This document shows positions 36,999 to 46,096 of a stretch of DNA of 64,000 nt, piece by piece (the first letter of the stretch is position 1; every line of letters begins with the position of its first letter). A program made the position numbers and the translations under genes. The stretch comes from Candidatus Eisenbacteria bacterium (GTDB lineage: Bacteria > Eisenbacteria > RBG-16-71-46), in assembly GCA_020847735.1 (NCBI GenBank), contig JADLBL010000012.1:62001-126000 (forward strand), in the 5' to 3' direction. The notes under the pieces were generated by a model. The model did not search any database, was not told the origin of the DNA, and saw only the letters and a program-made list of their open reading frames with translations.

Positions 36999-39404
36999 TC
37001 ATCGCCGCGGATCGGGACGGACCGCGACCCGCCGTGCGGGATCGGGTGCGCCACGAGCCGGCGCGCCCTGTCGCCAGTCGAGCCTGCGCACGCCCGCCGC
37101 CGAGAGTTCGTACCAGACCGCGCCGCCGCGATCAGTCCGGTCCACCACGGCTCCGATCCGCGCGAGGCGCGCCAGCACCCCGGCATCCGGGTGACCGTAG
37201 GCATTTCTTCGACCGACCGAGAGCAGCGCGCGCGCCGGCCGAATCCGCGAGAGAAGCGCGGAACCGGTGGAGCTGCCCGAGCCGTGGTGCCCCGCCTTGA
37301 GCACCGCCACCACGGGGACGCAGGCGAGCACCGTCTCGACCAGGCTGTCGGCATCGGACGCCAGCAGCGCACGACCACGCCCCTCGCCGATCTCGAGGAC
37401 GAGCGCGGCCGCGTTGTCGCCGCGACGCGCGAGGGCTTCGTCCGCCGCCCCGGCTCGCGGCGGCCAGAGCACGCGGAAGGCCGGCGTCCCGGGCAGTTCG
37501 TCGCCGCGCGCCAGCGTGCGCGCCGCGAAGCGCCATGCCGGACCGCGCACCCCGGGTCGCTCGCAGGGCGCCAGCGTTTCCTTCACGAGCAGCGATCGCC
37601 TCACGGCCGGTGCGCCGCCGGTGTGATCCCCGTCGTCGTGGGTCACGACCAGTCGCTCCAGTCTTCGCACACCCGCCCAGCGCAGGAAGGGCAGCACGCT
37701 CCCCTCGCCCGCGTCCCAGCGCGCCGTCCTCGGCCCGGCATCCACGAGCCACCAGCGACCCTCCGAGGCGATCGCCAGCGCGTCGCCCTGCCCCACATCC
37801 ACCGCGACCAGCCACCAGCGGCCGGGCGGCGGCGCAAGCGGCGCCGCGAACAACCAGCCCGTCAGCGCCACGGCCAGCAGCAGCGCGCCGAGACGCGCCA
37901 CGACGCTGCGCGCGTGCGAACGCCCCCGGAGCCCGGCGTCCAGCGGGCGTGCGGCCGGCAACGCGAGGGCGAGCAGGGCCACCGACGCGGCCGCGAGCGG
38001 CGGCAACGCGGGGTTCCCTCCGCAGGGAAGCAGCGCGAGCCTCGGCGAGGAAGCGAACGCCGCGATCGCCTGCAGGGCGCCGGCGAGCGGCTCGCACGCG
38101 CGCAGGAAGATCGTCCCCGTTCCCGGCAGCGCAGCCTCGAGCGCTCCACCGAGCCAGGCCGCGGCGAGCAGCAGCTCCGAAACGGGCACCGCGGCGAGAT
38201 TCGCGGCGACGCCCGTCCAGGGCAGCGCGTGAAAGCGCGAGACGAGCAGCGGCAGCGCGGCCAGCTGCGCGGCCAGCGTCGTCGCGACCGGCACGGCCAG
38301 CGCCCGGGCGCGCGGCCGGCGCTCGAGCGGCGCGAGCAGCGGATCGGAGAACGTGACGAGCCCGAGCGTCGCCGCGCACGAGAGCTGGAAGCCGAGATCG
38401 TCGGCCCAGCCGGGCCGCATCGCGAGCAGGGCGAAGGCCGAAAGGGACAACGCCTGCAGCGGATCGAGCGCGCGCTGCGTCAGCCGCGCCGCCGCCGCCG
38501 CGCACTCGCCGGCGCAGGCGCGCAGCAGCGACGGCAGCGGGCCGGCGAGCAGCGCGTAGCCGAGCGCGCACGCCGCGCCCGCGAGGGCCCGGGCGGCCAG
38601 GCCCCCACGCAGCGCGGCGACGCCACCGCGCACCACCGCGGCCAGCCAGACGACGTGCAGTCCCGAGAGCGCCAGCAGGTGGACGAGTCCCGCGCCGCGC
38701 AGGCGTGCGTCCGTCTCCGGCGTCATCGCGCTGCGATCGCCGAAGAGGAGTGGAGCCGCCAGTTCCCGGGCGCCGGCGCTCGCGCCCTTCTCCAGCGCCG
38801 CTTCGATCGCGCGACGAACGCGCATGGCCAGCCGAATCGGCACGCTCACGAGGCCGCGGGCCGGACGCACGAGCGCTCCGTAGGCGCTCCCGAGCGCGAC
38901 CGCTCCCGCCGAGGCCGCCGCGCGACCCGCGTCGAAGCCGCCGGGATTGCGCTGGCCCGCGAAGCGCTCGAGCCGCACCAGCGCGTGCACGGTGTCGCCC
39001 CAGTCGGCGGAGCAGCCGTGCGGCAGCCGCAGGCGCACCCGCGCCCCGAGCGGCAGGGACGGCGCCGAGGCGACGATGCGGGCCAGCGCGACCGGTTCAC
39101 CCGCCTCGCGCCGCGCCGGCTCCTCGAGCACGAACACACCGCGCGCGAACACCGCCGCGGCCGGCAGGCCCGCGAGCTGCGCTTCGAGTCGCGCCTGCCT
39201 TGCCGCCCCGCGCGCGCCGCCCACGAGCAGCGCGACGATCGCCACGATCAGCGCGCCGGTGCGCGGCGGCGCCCGCAGCGCGAGCGCGGCGAGCGCCGCC
39301 GCGGCGACCAGCAGGAGGAGCGCTCCGCCGGCACCGGCGCCGCGGGCGAGCACGAGGCCGCTCCAGAGCGCCACCGCCAGCGGAACGAAGGTTCGCCCTC
39401 CCAT
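36999..39404 (-). CDS. comEC: ComEC/Rec2-family DNA uptake channel
   Basis: An 801-residue polytopic membrane protein for DNA transport in natural transformation. The N-terminal part has several helices and an OB-like DUF4131 segment. The Competence domain contains LLALSGLHVVWLAAVV, the family signature, and many hydrophobic helices. The C-terminal ~250 residues are a metallo-beta-lactamase domain (VDVGQGDALAIASEGRWWLVDAG, VTHDDGDHTGGAP, KAGHHGSGSSTG), whose nuclease-like site has a variant HDDGDH. It lies 55 nt upstream of purN. Other competence genes are not in the window. The start at ATG 39404 is by hydrophobic N-terminus; the ATG GGA GGG context is ambiguous. Confidence 0.92.
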   Translation of the reverse strand: MGGRTFVPLAVALWSGLVLARGAGAGGALLLLVAAAALAALALRAPPRTGALIVAIVALLVGGARGAARQARLEAQLAGLPAAAVFARGVFVLEEPARREAGEPVALARIVASAPSLPLGARVRLRLPHGCSADWGDTVHALVRLERFAGQRNPGGFDAGRAAASAGAVALGSAYGALVRPARGLVSVPIRLAMRVRRAIEAALEKGASAGARELAAPLLFGDRSAMTPETDARLRGAGLVHLLALSGLHVVWLAAVVRGGVAALRGGLAARALAGAACALGYALLAGPLPSLLRACAGECAAAAARLTQRALDPLQALSLSAFALLAMRPGWADDLGFQLSCAATLGLVTFSDPLLAPLERRPRARALAVPVATTLAAQLAALPLLVSRFHALPWTGVAANLAAVPVSELLLAAAWLGGALEAALPGTGTIFLRACEPLAGALQAIAAFASSPRLALLPCGGNPALPPLAAASVALLALALPAARPLDAGLRGRSHARSVVARLGALLLAVALTGWLFAAPLAPPPGRWWLVAVDVGQGDALAIASEGRWWLVDAGPRTARWDAGEGSVLPFLRWAGVRRLERLVVTHDDGDHTGGAPAVRRSLLVKETLAPCERPGVRGPAWRFAARTLARGDELPGTPAFRVLWPPRAGAADEALARRGDNAAALVLEIGEGRGRALLASDADSLVETVLACVPVVAVLKAGHHGSGSSTGSALLSRIRPARALLSVGRRNAYGHPDAGVLARLARIGAVVDRTDRGGAVWYELSAAGVRRLDWRQGAPARGAPDPARRVAVRPDPRR

Positions 39405-39465
39405 CGCCGCGCGCGCTGGCGAGGAGCGTGCCGTCGTGCCGGCGCGCCCCGCGCTTGAATGAAGC

Positions 39466-39492
39466 GCGCCGCCCGCGGGACGCGGGCGGCGC
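39466..39492 (-). terminator. Terminator after the PEGA protein gene
   Basis: Perfect 12-bp stem gcgccgcccgcg/cgcgggcggcgc with a 3-nt loop, 27 nt past the stop of the 1087-residue PEGA gene on the minus strand. Only weak T's follow, so the call rests on the stem and on position before comEC. Confidence 0.6.
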
Positions 39493-39518
39493 AGGTGGTG
39501 ACGGCGTGGACGAAGGCG

Positions 39519-42500
39519 TCAGGGTTGTGATCGCGACGACGTCCCGCCTGCCGGCGCGAGACTGGAGCGCTGCACTTCGGAGAAGACTTCGTCGCCCTGC
39601 TGCGAGACGACGCGCAGGTACCAGCGGGTCGTCCCCTGCTTGTCGAAGACGTTGTCGGGGAAGACCGAGGTCACGACCAGTCCGGCGCCGCTGCGCAGCA
39701 GCGTCATCTCGTATCGCCGCCACAGGCCCTCGGGAGTCCGCACGTGCAGCCAGGCTTCGTGGATGTCGGACGCCGCCAGCCCCTCGACCGCCGCCGAAAC
39801 GACCTTCGGCTGGCCGGCCGGGAAGGTTCGCGTGTTGCCGATCGGGGTCAGTCGCGCCGCGTCGAGATCGAGCCCGAAGTTGAACGCGGCGAAGCGCTGG
39901 TTGCCGCCCGGCAGGTCGATCACCTGGATCGGCGCGGTCTCGCCCCGCCAGGTCACGCGCAGGCTGTGCGGGCCGCGCGGCAGCTCGACGGACAGCGGCG
40001 TCACGCCCTTGAGGTCGCCGTCCACGTACACCTGCGCGCCGGACAGCGGCGAGGCGCCGCGCTCGTCGTTGAGCGTCGCCTGCACCTGGATCACGCCATT
40101 GGCCGGGGCGGTCATGGGCCGGGCGATCATCTGCGCGCCGGAGCGCACGCCGACCTGGACCGTCTGGGCCCAGGCGGGCATGCCGGGTCCCGTGAACCCG
40201 ACTTCGTGCAGGCCGGGCGCGATGCTCTCGACCCGCAGCGGCGCGTACCCCGCGCTCTTGCCGTCAATGGAGACCGCGATCGGCACGTTGGCGTCGGTAT
40301 CGAGAATCTCGAGGCTGCCGTTGAGCGACTCGTCAATGGAGAGCTTTTCGCCGCGGCGGCCCTTGACGGGCACCTCGACCGCACCCAGGCCCGGCATGAC
40401 GAGACGGACGACGTGCTCGCCCGGGGGCAGTTCGATCGTCGCCGGGGTGAGCGACGTCTGTGGCTTGCCGTCCACTTCGATCTGTACGCCTCCCGGCGAA
40501 CTGTTCACGGACACGCTGTAGTGCGCGCCGCCGATGCCGAGAGCCCGCAGCGCCGCCATCACCGGTCCGCCGCGGTCCGCGCCGGGGCTCGCGAAACCAC
40601 CGACCAGCCAGCCGACGAGGAAGACCGTGACGATGCCGGCAGCCCAGAGACCCGAATGCGGAGGCATCCCGAACTTCGCCGTCGCGACGGGCTGAGGGCC
40701 TTCGAGCGAGCGGGCGCGGCGCGTGACCACGGGGAAGGGCGCTTCCGGTTCGACCCCTTCCGCCGGCGCGGCCGGCGCGGGCGGACCGACGAACGAGGGA
40801 TCGAAGCTCCCGGGCCCCGCCCAGTCCGTCGCCTGCGGCGGGCCCTCGGGCGGTGCCGTGCGTTCGAGGACGATGGGTTCAAAGGCACCCGTCTCGCGCC
40901 CGGGCAATGTGACGTTCAGACCCGGCGGTGAGCCGGCGGCAGCGGCGGACGGTGCGCCCTGCGGAACCTCGCCCGGCGTGGGCTCGAACGAAGGCGCGTG
41001 TGCGGCAGGTTGAGGTGGAGCGACCGGGACGGGTCGCGGCGGCGGATAGGTGACCACCCGCCCGATCGGAAGCGGCGGGATCGCCGTGATGCGATCCTCC
41101 TCGGGCGGGCCGACGGCGAGTGCGGACGGCAGCGGCGGAATCCCGAACGACTCGTCGGCGCCGACCGGTTCATGGTCGATCTCCAGCGGACTCGCCGCCC
41201 GATCGGCCGGGATCTCGGGCGAAAGCTGCGGCATGGCGCCTGACTCGGCCGCTTCGATTTCGCGCAGAAGCGCCTGCAGCTTCTCGTTGATCGCGATCGA
41301 GCCCGAGGGCGGACTCGCCGGCGCTTGCGCGGCCGGGGCCGCGGGCGCTTCGCGCCACGCTGGCGACGCGCTGCCGGCGGATGCGGCGTGCGAACCGAGC
41401 ACGTCGGAGAGGCCCGCGGGACGCAATCCGGCGCGCGCGGTCGGGGACGCCGGCGGCGAAACCGGCGAGGGTGCGAACTCGATCGCCGATTGCTCGGCGG
41501 GCGTCGGGGGCACGGACTCGGAAAGCAGGGCATCGTAGGCGGAAACCGGAGGGGCATCGCCGCCGACCGACGGTTGCTCCGTCCCGGCCTCGGGCACGAC
41601 GCGATCCGGCTTTCCCCACTTCATCACACGCGCGAGCCAGCGAGCGACGGGATGCGCGGCTTTCGGCGCGGCCGACTCTCGTGCAGCCTCGAACCGCTCC
41701 ACGGGTGCCGGGGCAGGCTCCGCTGGCGCGGAATGGAAAGGCGCGCGCGCGGCCAGTGACGGGGAAGCGGAGGACGAGGCCGGCCGGGAATCCGCCGGTG
41801 CGGGCGTGTTCGGCGCCTCGGGCGCGTACGATTCGAACTCGTCGCCGGCCGGCGGCGAGGCGTACTCCACGCCCGGCGTCTCCGGCCGGGTGGGCATCGG
41901 CACCACCAGTTCCGGAACGCCCGAAGACGGCCACACGGACGGCGTGGACTGGCGCTGGTCGAAATCATGCGCCGAAAGACCGGGCTGCTGCGTCGGCAGC
42001 GACTCGGGCAGTTCGTGATAGGGCGCGAACAAGGCCGGAGCGGGAGCTTCGGTCTGCGCCGGCGTGCCGGCCGACGGCGCGGCTTCGGGAGCGGTCGGAC
42101 GAGAAGGCCGGCCTCCCGCCGTCTCCTCGGCCGCGGAGGCGAACCAGGCGGGCGTCACCTCGGCGCGCGTCGCGGCTCCATCCTGCTCGGCGGGTGCGGA
42201 CGCGAGCCATTCATGATCCGGCCCGTCGTCCTCCGCCGCGTTCGTCCACTCGGCTTCCAGGGACGCGGGGGCGACGCCGCCGTCCTCGCCGCCGGGCCAG
42301 TACTCGAGCGTCACCAGCACGTCCACACCGGGAGCGAAGACCGCAGCCTTCGCTTCCCTGCCGGCCTCGTCCCGCACACGGACCCATTTCGGTTCGACCG
42401 GTTCGCCGTCCACCAGCACGTGGACTCTCGCTTCTCCGCACCAGCCGAAGGCGGCGCCATCGGGCAGGTCCACGAATGCGCTCGAGCAGGGACGCGGTGC

Positions 42501-42782
42501 TTCCAGCTTGTCCCAGAGCTCGGCGTGCGAAAAAAGCAGTCCGGTCAGCGCGTGGTGGATGAGCGCCGGAATGGCCCGCGTGCGCGCGTCGGCTCGCGAA
42601 GTCTCGACGGCGACCCCGGCCAGGTCGTGGAGCCAGCCCTCGATCTCGAGCGGGCTGAAGCCCGAGGGGATCCCGAGGACCATGAGCTCGAGCTCGGACC
42701 GGCCGATGCCGGCGGTCAGAACTTCACCGTTGGTGCGGGCGGAAACCGCCCACCTCGATGCCGGTCTGCTGGCGAGACTCAT
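39519..42782 (-). CDS. Large membrane-tethered PEGA-domain protein
   Basis: A 1087-residue protein. Residues ~1-150 are a folded-looking N-terminal domain (GRSELELMVLGIPSGFSPLE, DGAAFGWCGEARVHVLVDGE) that I do not recognise. The next ~550 residues are Pro/Ala/Glu-rich and probably disordered. One transmembrane helix (LWAAGIVTVFLVGWLVGGF) sits near residues 705-725, with the N-terminal part probably cytoplasmic. After it come at least three PEGA repeats (SSPGGVQIEVDGKPQTSLTP, VPIAVSIDGKSAGYAPLRV, SGAQVYVDGDLKGVTPLSVE). A C-terminal beta-rich domain follows (LHVRTPEGLWRRYEMTLLR, WYLRVVSQQGDEVFSEVQ). PEGA domains often bind envelope or surface glycans. It has a good promoter and a GGAGGG 9 nt before ATG. 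Confidence 0.8.
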   Translation of the reverse strand: MSLASRPASRWAVSARTNGEVLTAGIGRSELELMVLGIPSGFSPLEIEGWLHDLAGVAVETSRADARTRAIPALIHHALTGLLFSHAELWDKLEAPRPCSSAFVDLPDGAAFGWCGEARVHVLVDGEPVEPKWVRVRDEAGREAKAAVFAPGVDVLVTLEYWPGGEDGGVAPASLEAEWTNAAEDDGPDHEWLASAPAEQDGAATRAEVTPAWFASAAEETAGGRPSRPTAPEAAPSAGTPAQTEAPAPALFAPYHELPESLPTQQPGLSAHDFDQRQSTPSVWPSSGVPELVVPMPTRPETPGVEYASPPAGDEFESYAPEAPNTPAPADSRPASSSASPSLAARAPFHSAPAEPAPAPVERFEAARESAAPKAAHPVARWLARVMKWGKPDRVVPEAGTEQPSVGGDAPPVSAYDALLSESVPPTPAEQSAIEFAPSPVSPPASPTARAGLRPAGLSDVLGSHAASAGSASPAWREAPAAPAAQAPASPPSGSIAINEKLQALLREIEAAESGAMPQLSPEIPADRAASPLEIDHEPVGADESFGIPPLPSALAVGPPEEDRITAIPPLPIGRVVTYPPPRPVPVAPPQPAAHAPSFEPTPGEVPQGAPSAAAAGSPPGLNVTLPGRETGAFEPIVLERTAPPEGPPQATDWAGPGSFDPSFVGPPAPAAPAEGVEPEAPFPVVTRRARSLEGPQPVATAKFGMPPHSGLWAAGIVTVFLVGWLVGGFASPGADRGGPVMAALRALGIGGAHYSVSVNSSPGGVQIEVDGKPQTSLTPATIELPPGEHVVRLVMPGLGAVEVPVKGRRGEKLSIDESLNGSLEILDTDANVPIAVSIDGKSAGYAPLRVESIAPGLHEVGFTGPGMPAWAQTVQVGVRSGAQMIARPMTAPANGVIQVQATLNDERGASPLSGAQVYVDGDLKGVTPLSVELPRGPHSLRVTWRGETAPIQVIDLPGGNQRFAAFNFGLDLDAARLTPIGNTRTFPAGQPKVVSAAVEGLAASDIHEAWLHVRTPEGLWRRYEMTLLRSGAGLVVTSVFPDNVFDKQGTTRWYLRVVSQQGDEVFSEVQRSSLAPAGGTSSRSQP

Positions 42783-42845
42783 CCTGGGGTTCCCTCCCCG
42801 TTGGCGTTTGCCGCACGCTCGGGCGCGTGCGCGAACCGCTGGCGC

Positions 42846-42874
42846 AAGCTAGCCAACGCCCGTGCAAGTGTCAA
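42846..42874 (-). promoter_or_regulatory. Promoter of the PEGA protein gene (TTGACA-17-TAGCTT)
   Basis: Minus strand: TTGACA at 42874-42869, 17-nt spacer, TAGCTT at 42851-42846. Leader to the ATG is about 57 nt. Near-consensus. Confidence 0.7.
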
Positions 42875-42988
42875 CGGCAGGCGAGGTTGTGGCATAGGAC
42901 TTGCCGAGTTGAGCGCGGCTGCCGGGCTTTCTTCCCGGCAATCCGTCGCGATCCGGTGCCGCGGAGTGCAAGTTGACGCTTCCTTGCG

Positions 42989-43018
42989 TTGCGAGATGCA
43001 TGCCGCGGGGGCTAGGTT
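42989..43018 (+). promoter_or_regulatory. Candidate promoter of the MltD-type gene (TTGCGA-18-TAGGTT)
   Basis: -35 TTGCGA at 42989-42994, 18-nt spacer, -10 TAGGTT at 43013-43018. A nearby TTGACG at 42973 has no good -10 at 17-18 nt. The rest of the 287-nt divergent gap shows nothing else clear. Confidence 0.4.
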
Positions 43019-43069
43019 TCGCGAGTATTTGCCGCCGAGCGGATGGAACTGCAGACGGAGACCCTTTTC

Positions 43070-44740
43070 ATGACCGACCGCAAGACCCTCCGGCGGGCCC
43101 TTCTGGCCGCCGTCCTGATGACGGGGATCCTGCCGGCCAGCCTGCGGGCCGCCGAAAGCTCCGCTCCCCTCCCCGACACGAATCGTCCCGACAGTGCGAG
43201 TGTCGCGCGCAGCGAGCCGGTCGTTCCCCTGCCCGACGTCGAGCCGAGCGTCCCCGGGCCCTTCCAGGCCGATTCCGAGCTCGCCGACAGCGTCATGCTG
43301 GACCAGCCGGCGATCGAGGACGTTCCGCTGCAGGTCAACGCCGACGTCCTCAAGTGGATCGAGTTCTTCACCGGCGCCGGCCGCAGCACCTTCGAGCGCT
43401 GGCTCAAGCGCTCCGGCCGCTACATGGAGCTGTTCCGCACCGTGCTCCAGAAGGAAGGCCTGCCGCCCGACCTGGTGCACCTCGTGTTCGTGGAGAGCGG
43501 CTTCAACATGAACGCGCGCTCCTACGCCGCCGCCGTGGGACCCTGGCAGTTCCTGCGATCCACCTCGCGGCTCTTCGGGCTCAACGTCAACCAGTGGGTG
43601 GACGAGCGCAAGGATCCCGAAAAGGCGACCGTGGCCGCGGCCCGCTACCTCAAGCACCTGTACGGCATTTTCGGCGACTGGCCACTCGCGCTGGCCTCGT
43701 ACAACGCCGGCGAAGGCACGGTCCTGCGCGCGATCAAGTCGCAGGGCACGACGAACTACTGGGACCTCAAGCTGCCCCGGCAGACCGAGCAGTACGTTCC
43801 GCAGTTCATGGCCGCGCTCGCGATCACCCGCAACCCGGTCAAGTACGGGTTCACCGAGGTCGAGTTCGACGACCCGATGCGTTTCGACGAGGTCGCCTTC
43901 AAGGGCGCCGTGGACCTGCGCTCGATCGCGAAGCTCGCCGACTGCTCGATCGAGGACCTGAAGGACCTGAACCCGGCGGCGCGCACCACGCGCCTGTCCG
44001 GCGCCAGCGGCGTCACCACGCTGCGCGTCCCGGAGGGCAGGAGCGGGCTCATCCAGAAGCGGCTTGCCGAGGGCGCGAAGCTGCCGGCGGTGAGTCTCAC
44101 CGTGCGCCACAGCGTGCGCCGGGGCGAAACGCTCGGCGGGATCGCCCACGACTACTCCGTGAGCGCCACGAAACTCGCCGCCGTGAACGGCTTGTCGCGC
44201 AAGAAGCCGCTCCGCCGCGGAATGATGCTGACGATCCCGGCTTCCGCGCAGGCGCCGACTCCTTCGGTCATCGATCCGGACGATCCGCGCGCCTCCACCG
44301 ACTACGTGCCCAGCCGAAAGATCGGTCTGCCCGTCCGGCTCGACGGCAACAGCGACGCCTCCGACCGCGTCAACCACATCGTTCGCAAGGGCGAGACGCT
44401 CGAAGGCATCGCCGCCCAGTACGGCGTGAGCGCGGACGACATCCGCACCTGGAACAACCTGGACTCCGGCAAACTTCGGGTGCGCCAGCGGCTGCGGGTC
44501 CATTCCCCGGAGGACGCGGCGCTGGCCAACGCCGCCGCCGACAGCGCGAGCATCGCCGCGCTGAAGATCAAGGTCCGGAAGCACTCCGGCTCCTCCCGCG
44601 GCAGCCACATCGTGCGCGCGGGCGAGACCCTGTCCTCGATCGCGAAACGGCACGGCACGACGGTTCACGCGCTCAAGCGTGCGAACGGACTTTCCAGCTC
44701 GTTCGTCCGTGCCGGTCAGCGCCTGCGGCTGCCGGCCTGA
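43070..44740 (+). CDS. MltD-type membrane-bound lytic transglycosylase with three LysM repeats
   Basis: A 556-residue exported murein hydrolase. The N-terminus (KTLRRALLAAVLMTGILPA) is a signal peptide. A long linker precedes the SLT domain: HLVFVESGFN with catalytic Glu142, AAVGPWQFLRSTSRLFGL, and LASYNAGEGTV. Three LysM domains bind glycan at the C-terminus: VRRGETLGGIAHDYSVSATK, VRKGETLEGIAAQYGVSADD and VRAGETLSSIAKRHGTTVHA. ATG 43070 is chosen over 43043 because it starts the signal peptide and has GGAG upstream. MltD-like enzymes cleave glycan strands during growth. A strong hairpin follows the stop. Confidence 0.93.
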   Translation: MTDRKTLRRALLAAVLMTGILPASLRAAESSAPLPDTNRPDSASVARSEPVVPLPDVEPSVPGPFQADSELADSVMLDQPAIEDVPLQVNADVLKWIEFFTGAGRSTFERWLKRSGRYMELFRTVLQKEGLPPDLVHLVFVESGFNMNARSYAAAVGPWQFLRSTSRLFGLNVNQWVDERKDPEKATVAAARYLKHLYGIFGDWPLALASYNAGEGTVLRAIKSQGTTNYWDLKLPRQTEQYVPQFMAALAITRNPVKYGFTEVEFDDPMRFDEVAFKGAVDLRSIAKLADCSIEDLKDLNPAARTTRLSGASGVTTLRVPEGRSGLIQKRLAEGAKLPAVSLTVRHSVRRGETLGGIAHDYSVSATKLAAVNGLSRKKPLRRGMMLTIPASAQAPTPSVIDPDDPRASTDYVPSRKIGLPVRLDGNSDASDRVNHIVRKGETLEGIAAQYGVSADDIRTWNNLDSGKLRVRQRLRVHSPEDAALANAAADSASIAALKIKVRKHSGSSRGSHIVRAGETLSSIAKRHGTTVHALKRANGLSSSFVRAGQRLRLPA

Positions 44741-44757
44741 CGCGACCGCCGGACACG

Positions 44758-44792
44758 AGAGCCCCGCGTGCGGCCACCGCACGCGGGGCTCT
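44758..44792. terminator. Strong bidirectional terminator
   Basis: A perfect 16-bp stem (agagccccgcgtgcgg/ccgcacgcggggctct) with a 3-nt loop, in the 75-nt gap between the MltD-type gene (plus) and the GlgC gene (minus). Plus-strand T's follow (TTCGCGTTC). This is the best terminator in the window. Confidence 0.8.
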
Positions 44793-44815
44793 TCGCGTTC
44801 TCCGGGCGCCGCCCG

Positions 44816-46096
44816 TCAGTGCATGGACTCCGGACCGTCCACCACGCCGCCCGAGGGCACCGGCGCGGAGAAGTCCTGTTCGCTGACCGAAGCGCCGATC
44901 CGCGCGTTCTGGCCGATGGTGATGCCGCCGGGAATCCGCGCACGCTTGCCGACGATCACCAGTCCGCTCGACAGGTGCTCCGGGCAGGCGCGATTGGGCG
45001 CCCGCTCCTCGCCGTGACCGAGCTGCGCGCCGGGCCCGATCTCGACCTCCTTGTCCACGATGCAGCGACGCAGTTCCGCGCGCGGGCCGACGACGGAATC
45101 GTGCATGACGATGCTGTCTCGGATGACCGCCCCGGGCGCGACGTCCACGCCCGGGAAGAGCATCGAGTTCACGACCTGGCCGGCCACGCGGCAGCCGTTG
45201 GCGATCATGCTGTGCGCGATCTTCGCGCCGTGCTCGATGCGCACCGGAGGGCGGTCCGCGCTCTGCGTGTGGATGACCCAGGAGCTGTCGTGCAGGTCGA
45301 GCGGCGGCCGGTCCGAGAGGAACGCGAGGCTCGCTTCGTAGTACGAGTCGAGCGTTCCGACGTCCTGCCAGTAGCGCGGAAAGCGATACGCGTAGACGCC
45401 CTCGTCGCGGGCGATCATGCGCGGCAGGATGTCCTTGCCGAAGTCGTGCGAGGAATCCGCGATCGCCGCGTCCTCGACGAGCAGGCGGATCAGCGCCTCC
45501 CGGTCGAACAGATAGACGCCCATCGAAGCCAGGCGTGAACTCACCGGCCCCCTGGGCTTTTCCTTGAACGCGGTGACGCGACCGCCCGCCTCGGCCTCGA
45601 GGATGCCGAACTGGCTGACGTCCTTCTCCGGCACCTCGGTCACGGCGACGGTCATGAGCGCGCGATTCGCTCGATGAAACGCGTACAGGACGTTGTAGTC
45701 CATCTTGTACACGTGGTCCCCCGACAGGATCAGCACCTCGTCCACGCGCCGGCGCTTGAGATGCTGGAGGTTCTGGTAGATCGCGTCGGCGGTGCCCTTG
45801 TACCAGTCGCTCTGGAACGCGCCCGGCGCGGGCTGAAGCAGCTGGATGCCGCCGCGTGAACGGTCGAGGTCCCAGGGCCGGCCGATTCCGATGTGCAGAT
45901 TGAGCGACGTGGGGCGGTACTGGGTCAGCACGCCGATGTCGTAGATGCCGGAGTTGACGCAGTTCGAAAGCGTGAAGTCGATGATCCGGTACTTGCCGCC
46001 GAACGGCACCGCCGGCTTGGCGCGCCTTTCGGACAGCAGGCAGAGCCGGCTGCCGACTCCGCCGGCGAGAATGAAGGCGTAGCGCGCCTGGTTCAT
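44816..46096 (-). CDS. glgC: Glucose-1-phosphate adenylyltransferase (first of a pair)
   Basis: A 426-residue ADP-glucose pyrophosphorylase for glycogen synthesis. It shows [10 protein letters not shown] (nucleotide site), [18 protein letters not shown] with Lys27 in the activator-binding motif, [17 protein letters not shown] with catalytic Asp127, and EKPRGP. The C-terminal beta-helix carries [10 protein letters not shown] and the hexapeptide-like turns ([22 protein letters not shown]). GAGGAG precedes the ATG, which also overlaps the upstream paralogue stop (ATGA, 46093-46096). All substrate motifs look intact, so this is probably the active subunit. Confidence 0.93.
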   Translation of the reverse strand: MNQARYAFILAGGVGSRLCLLSERRAKPAVPFGGKYRIIDFTLSNCVNSGIYDIGVLTQYRPTSLNLHIGIGRPWDLDRSRGGIQLLQPAPGAFQSDWYKGTADAIYQNLQHLKRRRVDEVLILSGDHVYKMDYNVLYAFHRANRALMTVAVTEVPEKDVSQFGILEAEAGGRVTAFKEKPRGPVSSRLASMGVYLFDREALIRLLVEDAAIADSSHDFGKDILPRMIARDEGVYAYRFPRYWQDVGTLDSYYEASLAFLSDRPPLDLHDSSWVIHTQSADRPPVRIEHGAKIAHSMIANGCRVAGQVVNSMLFPGVDVAPGAVIRDSIVMHDSVVGPRAELRRCIVDKEVEIGPGAQLGHGEERAPNRACPEHLSSGLVIVGKRARIPGGITIGQNARIGASVSEQDFSAPVPSGGVVDGPESMH

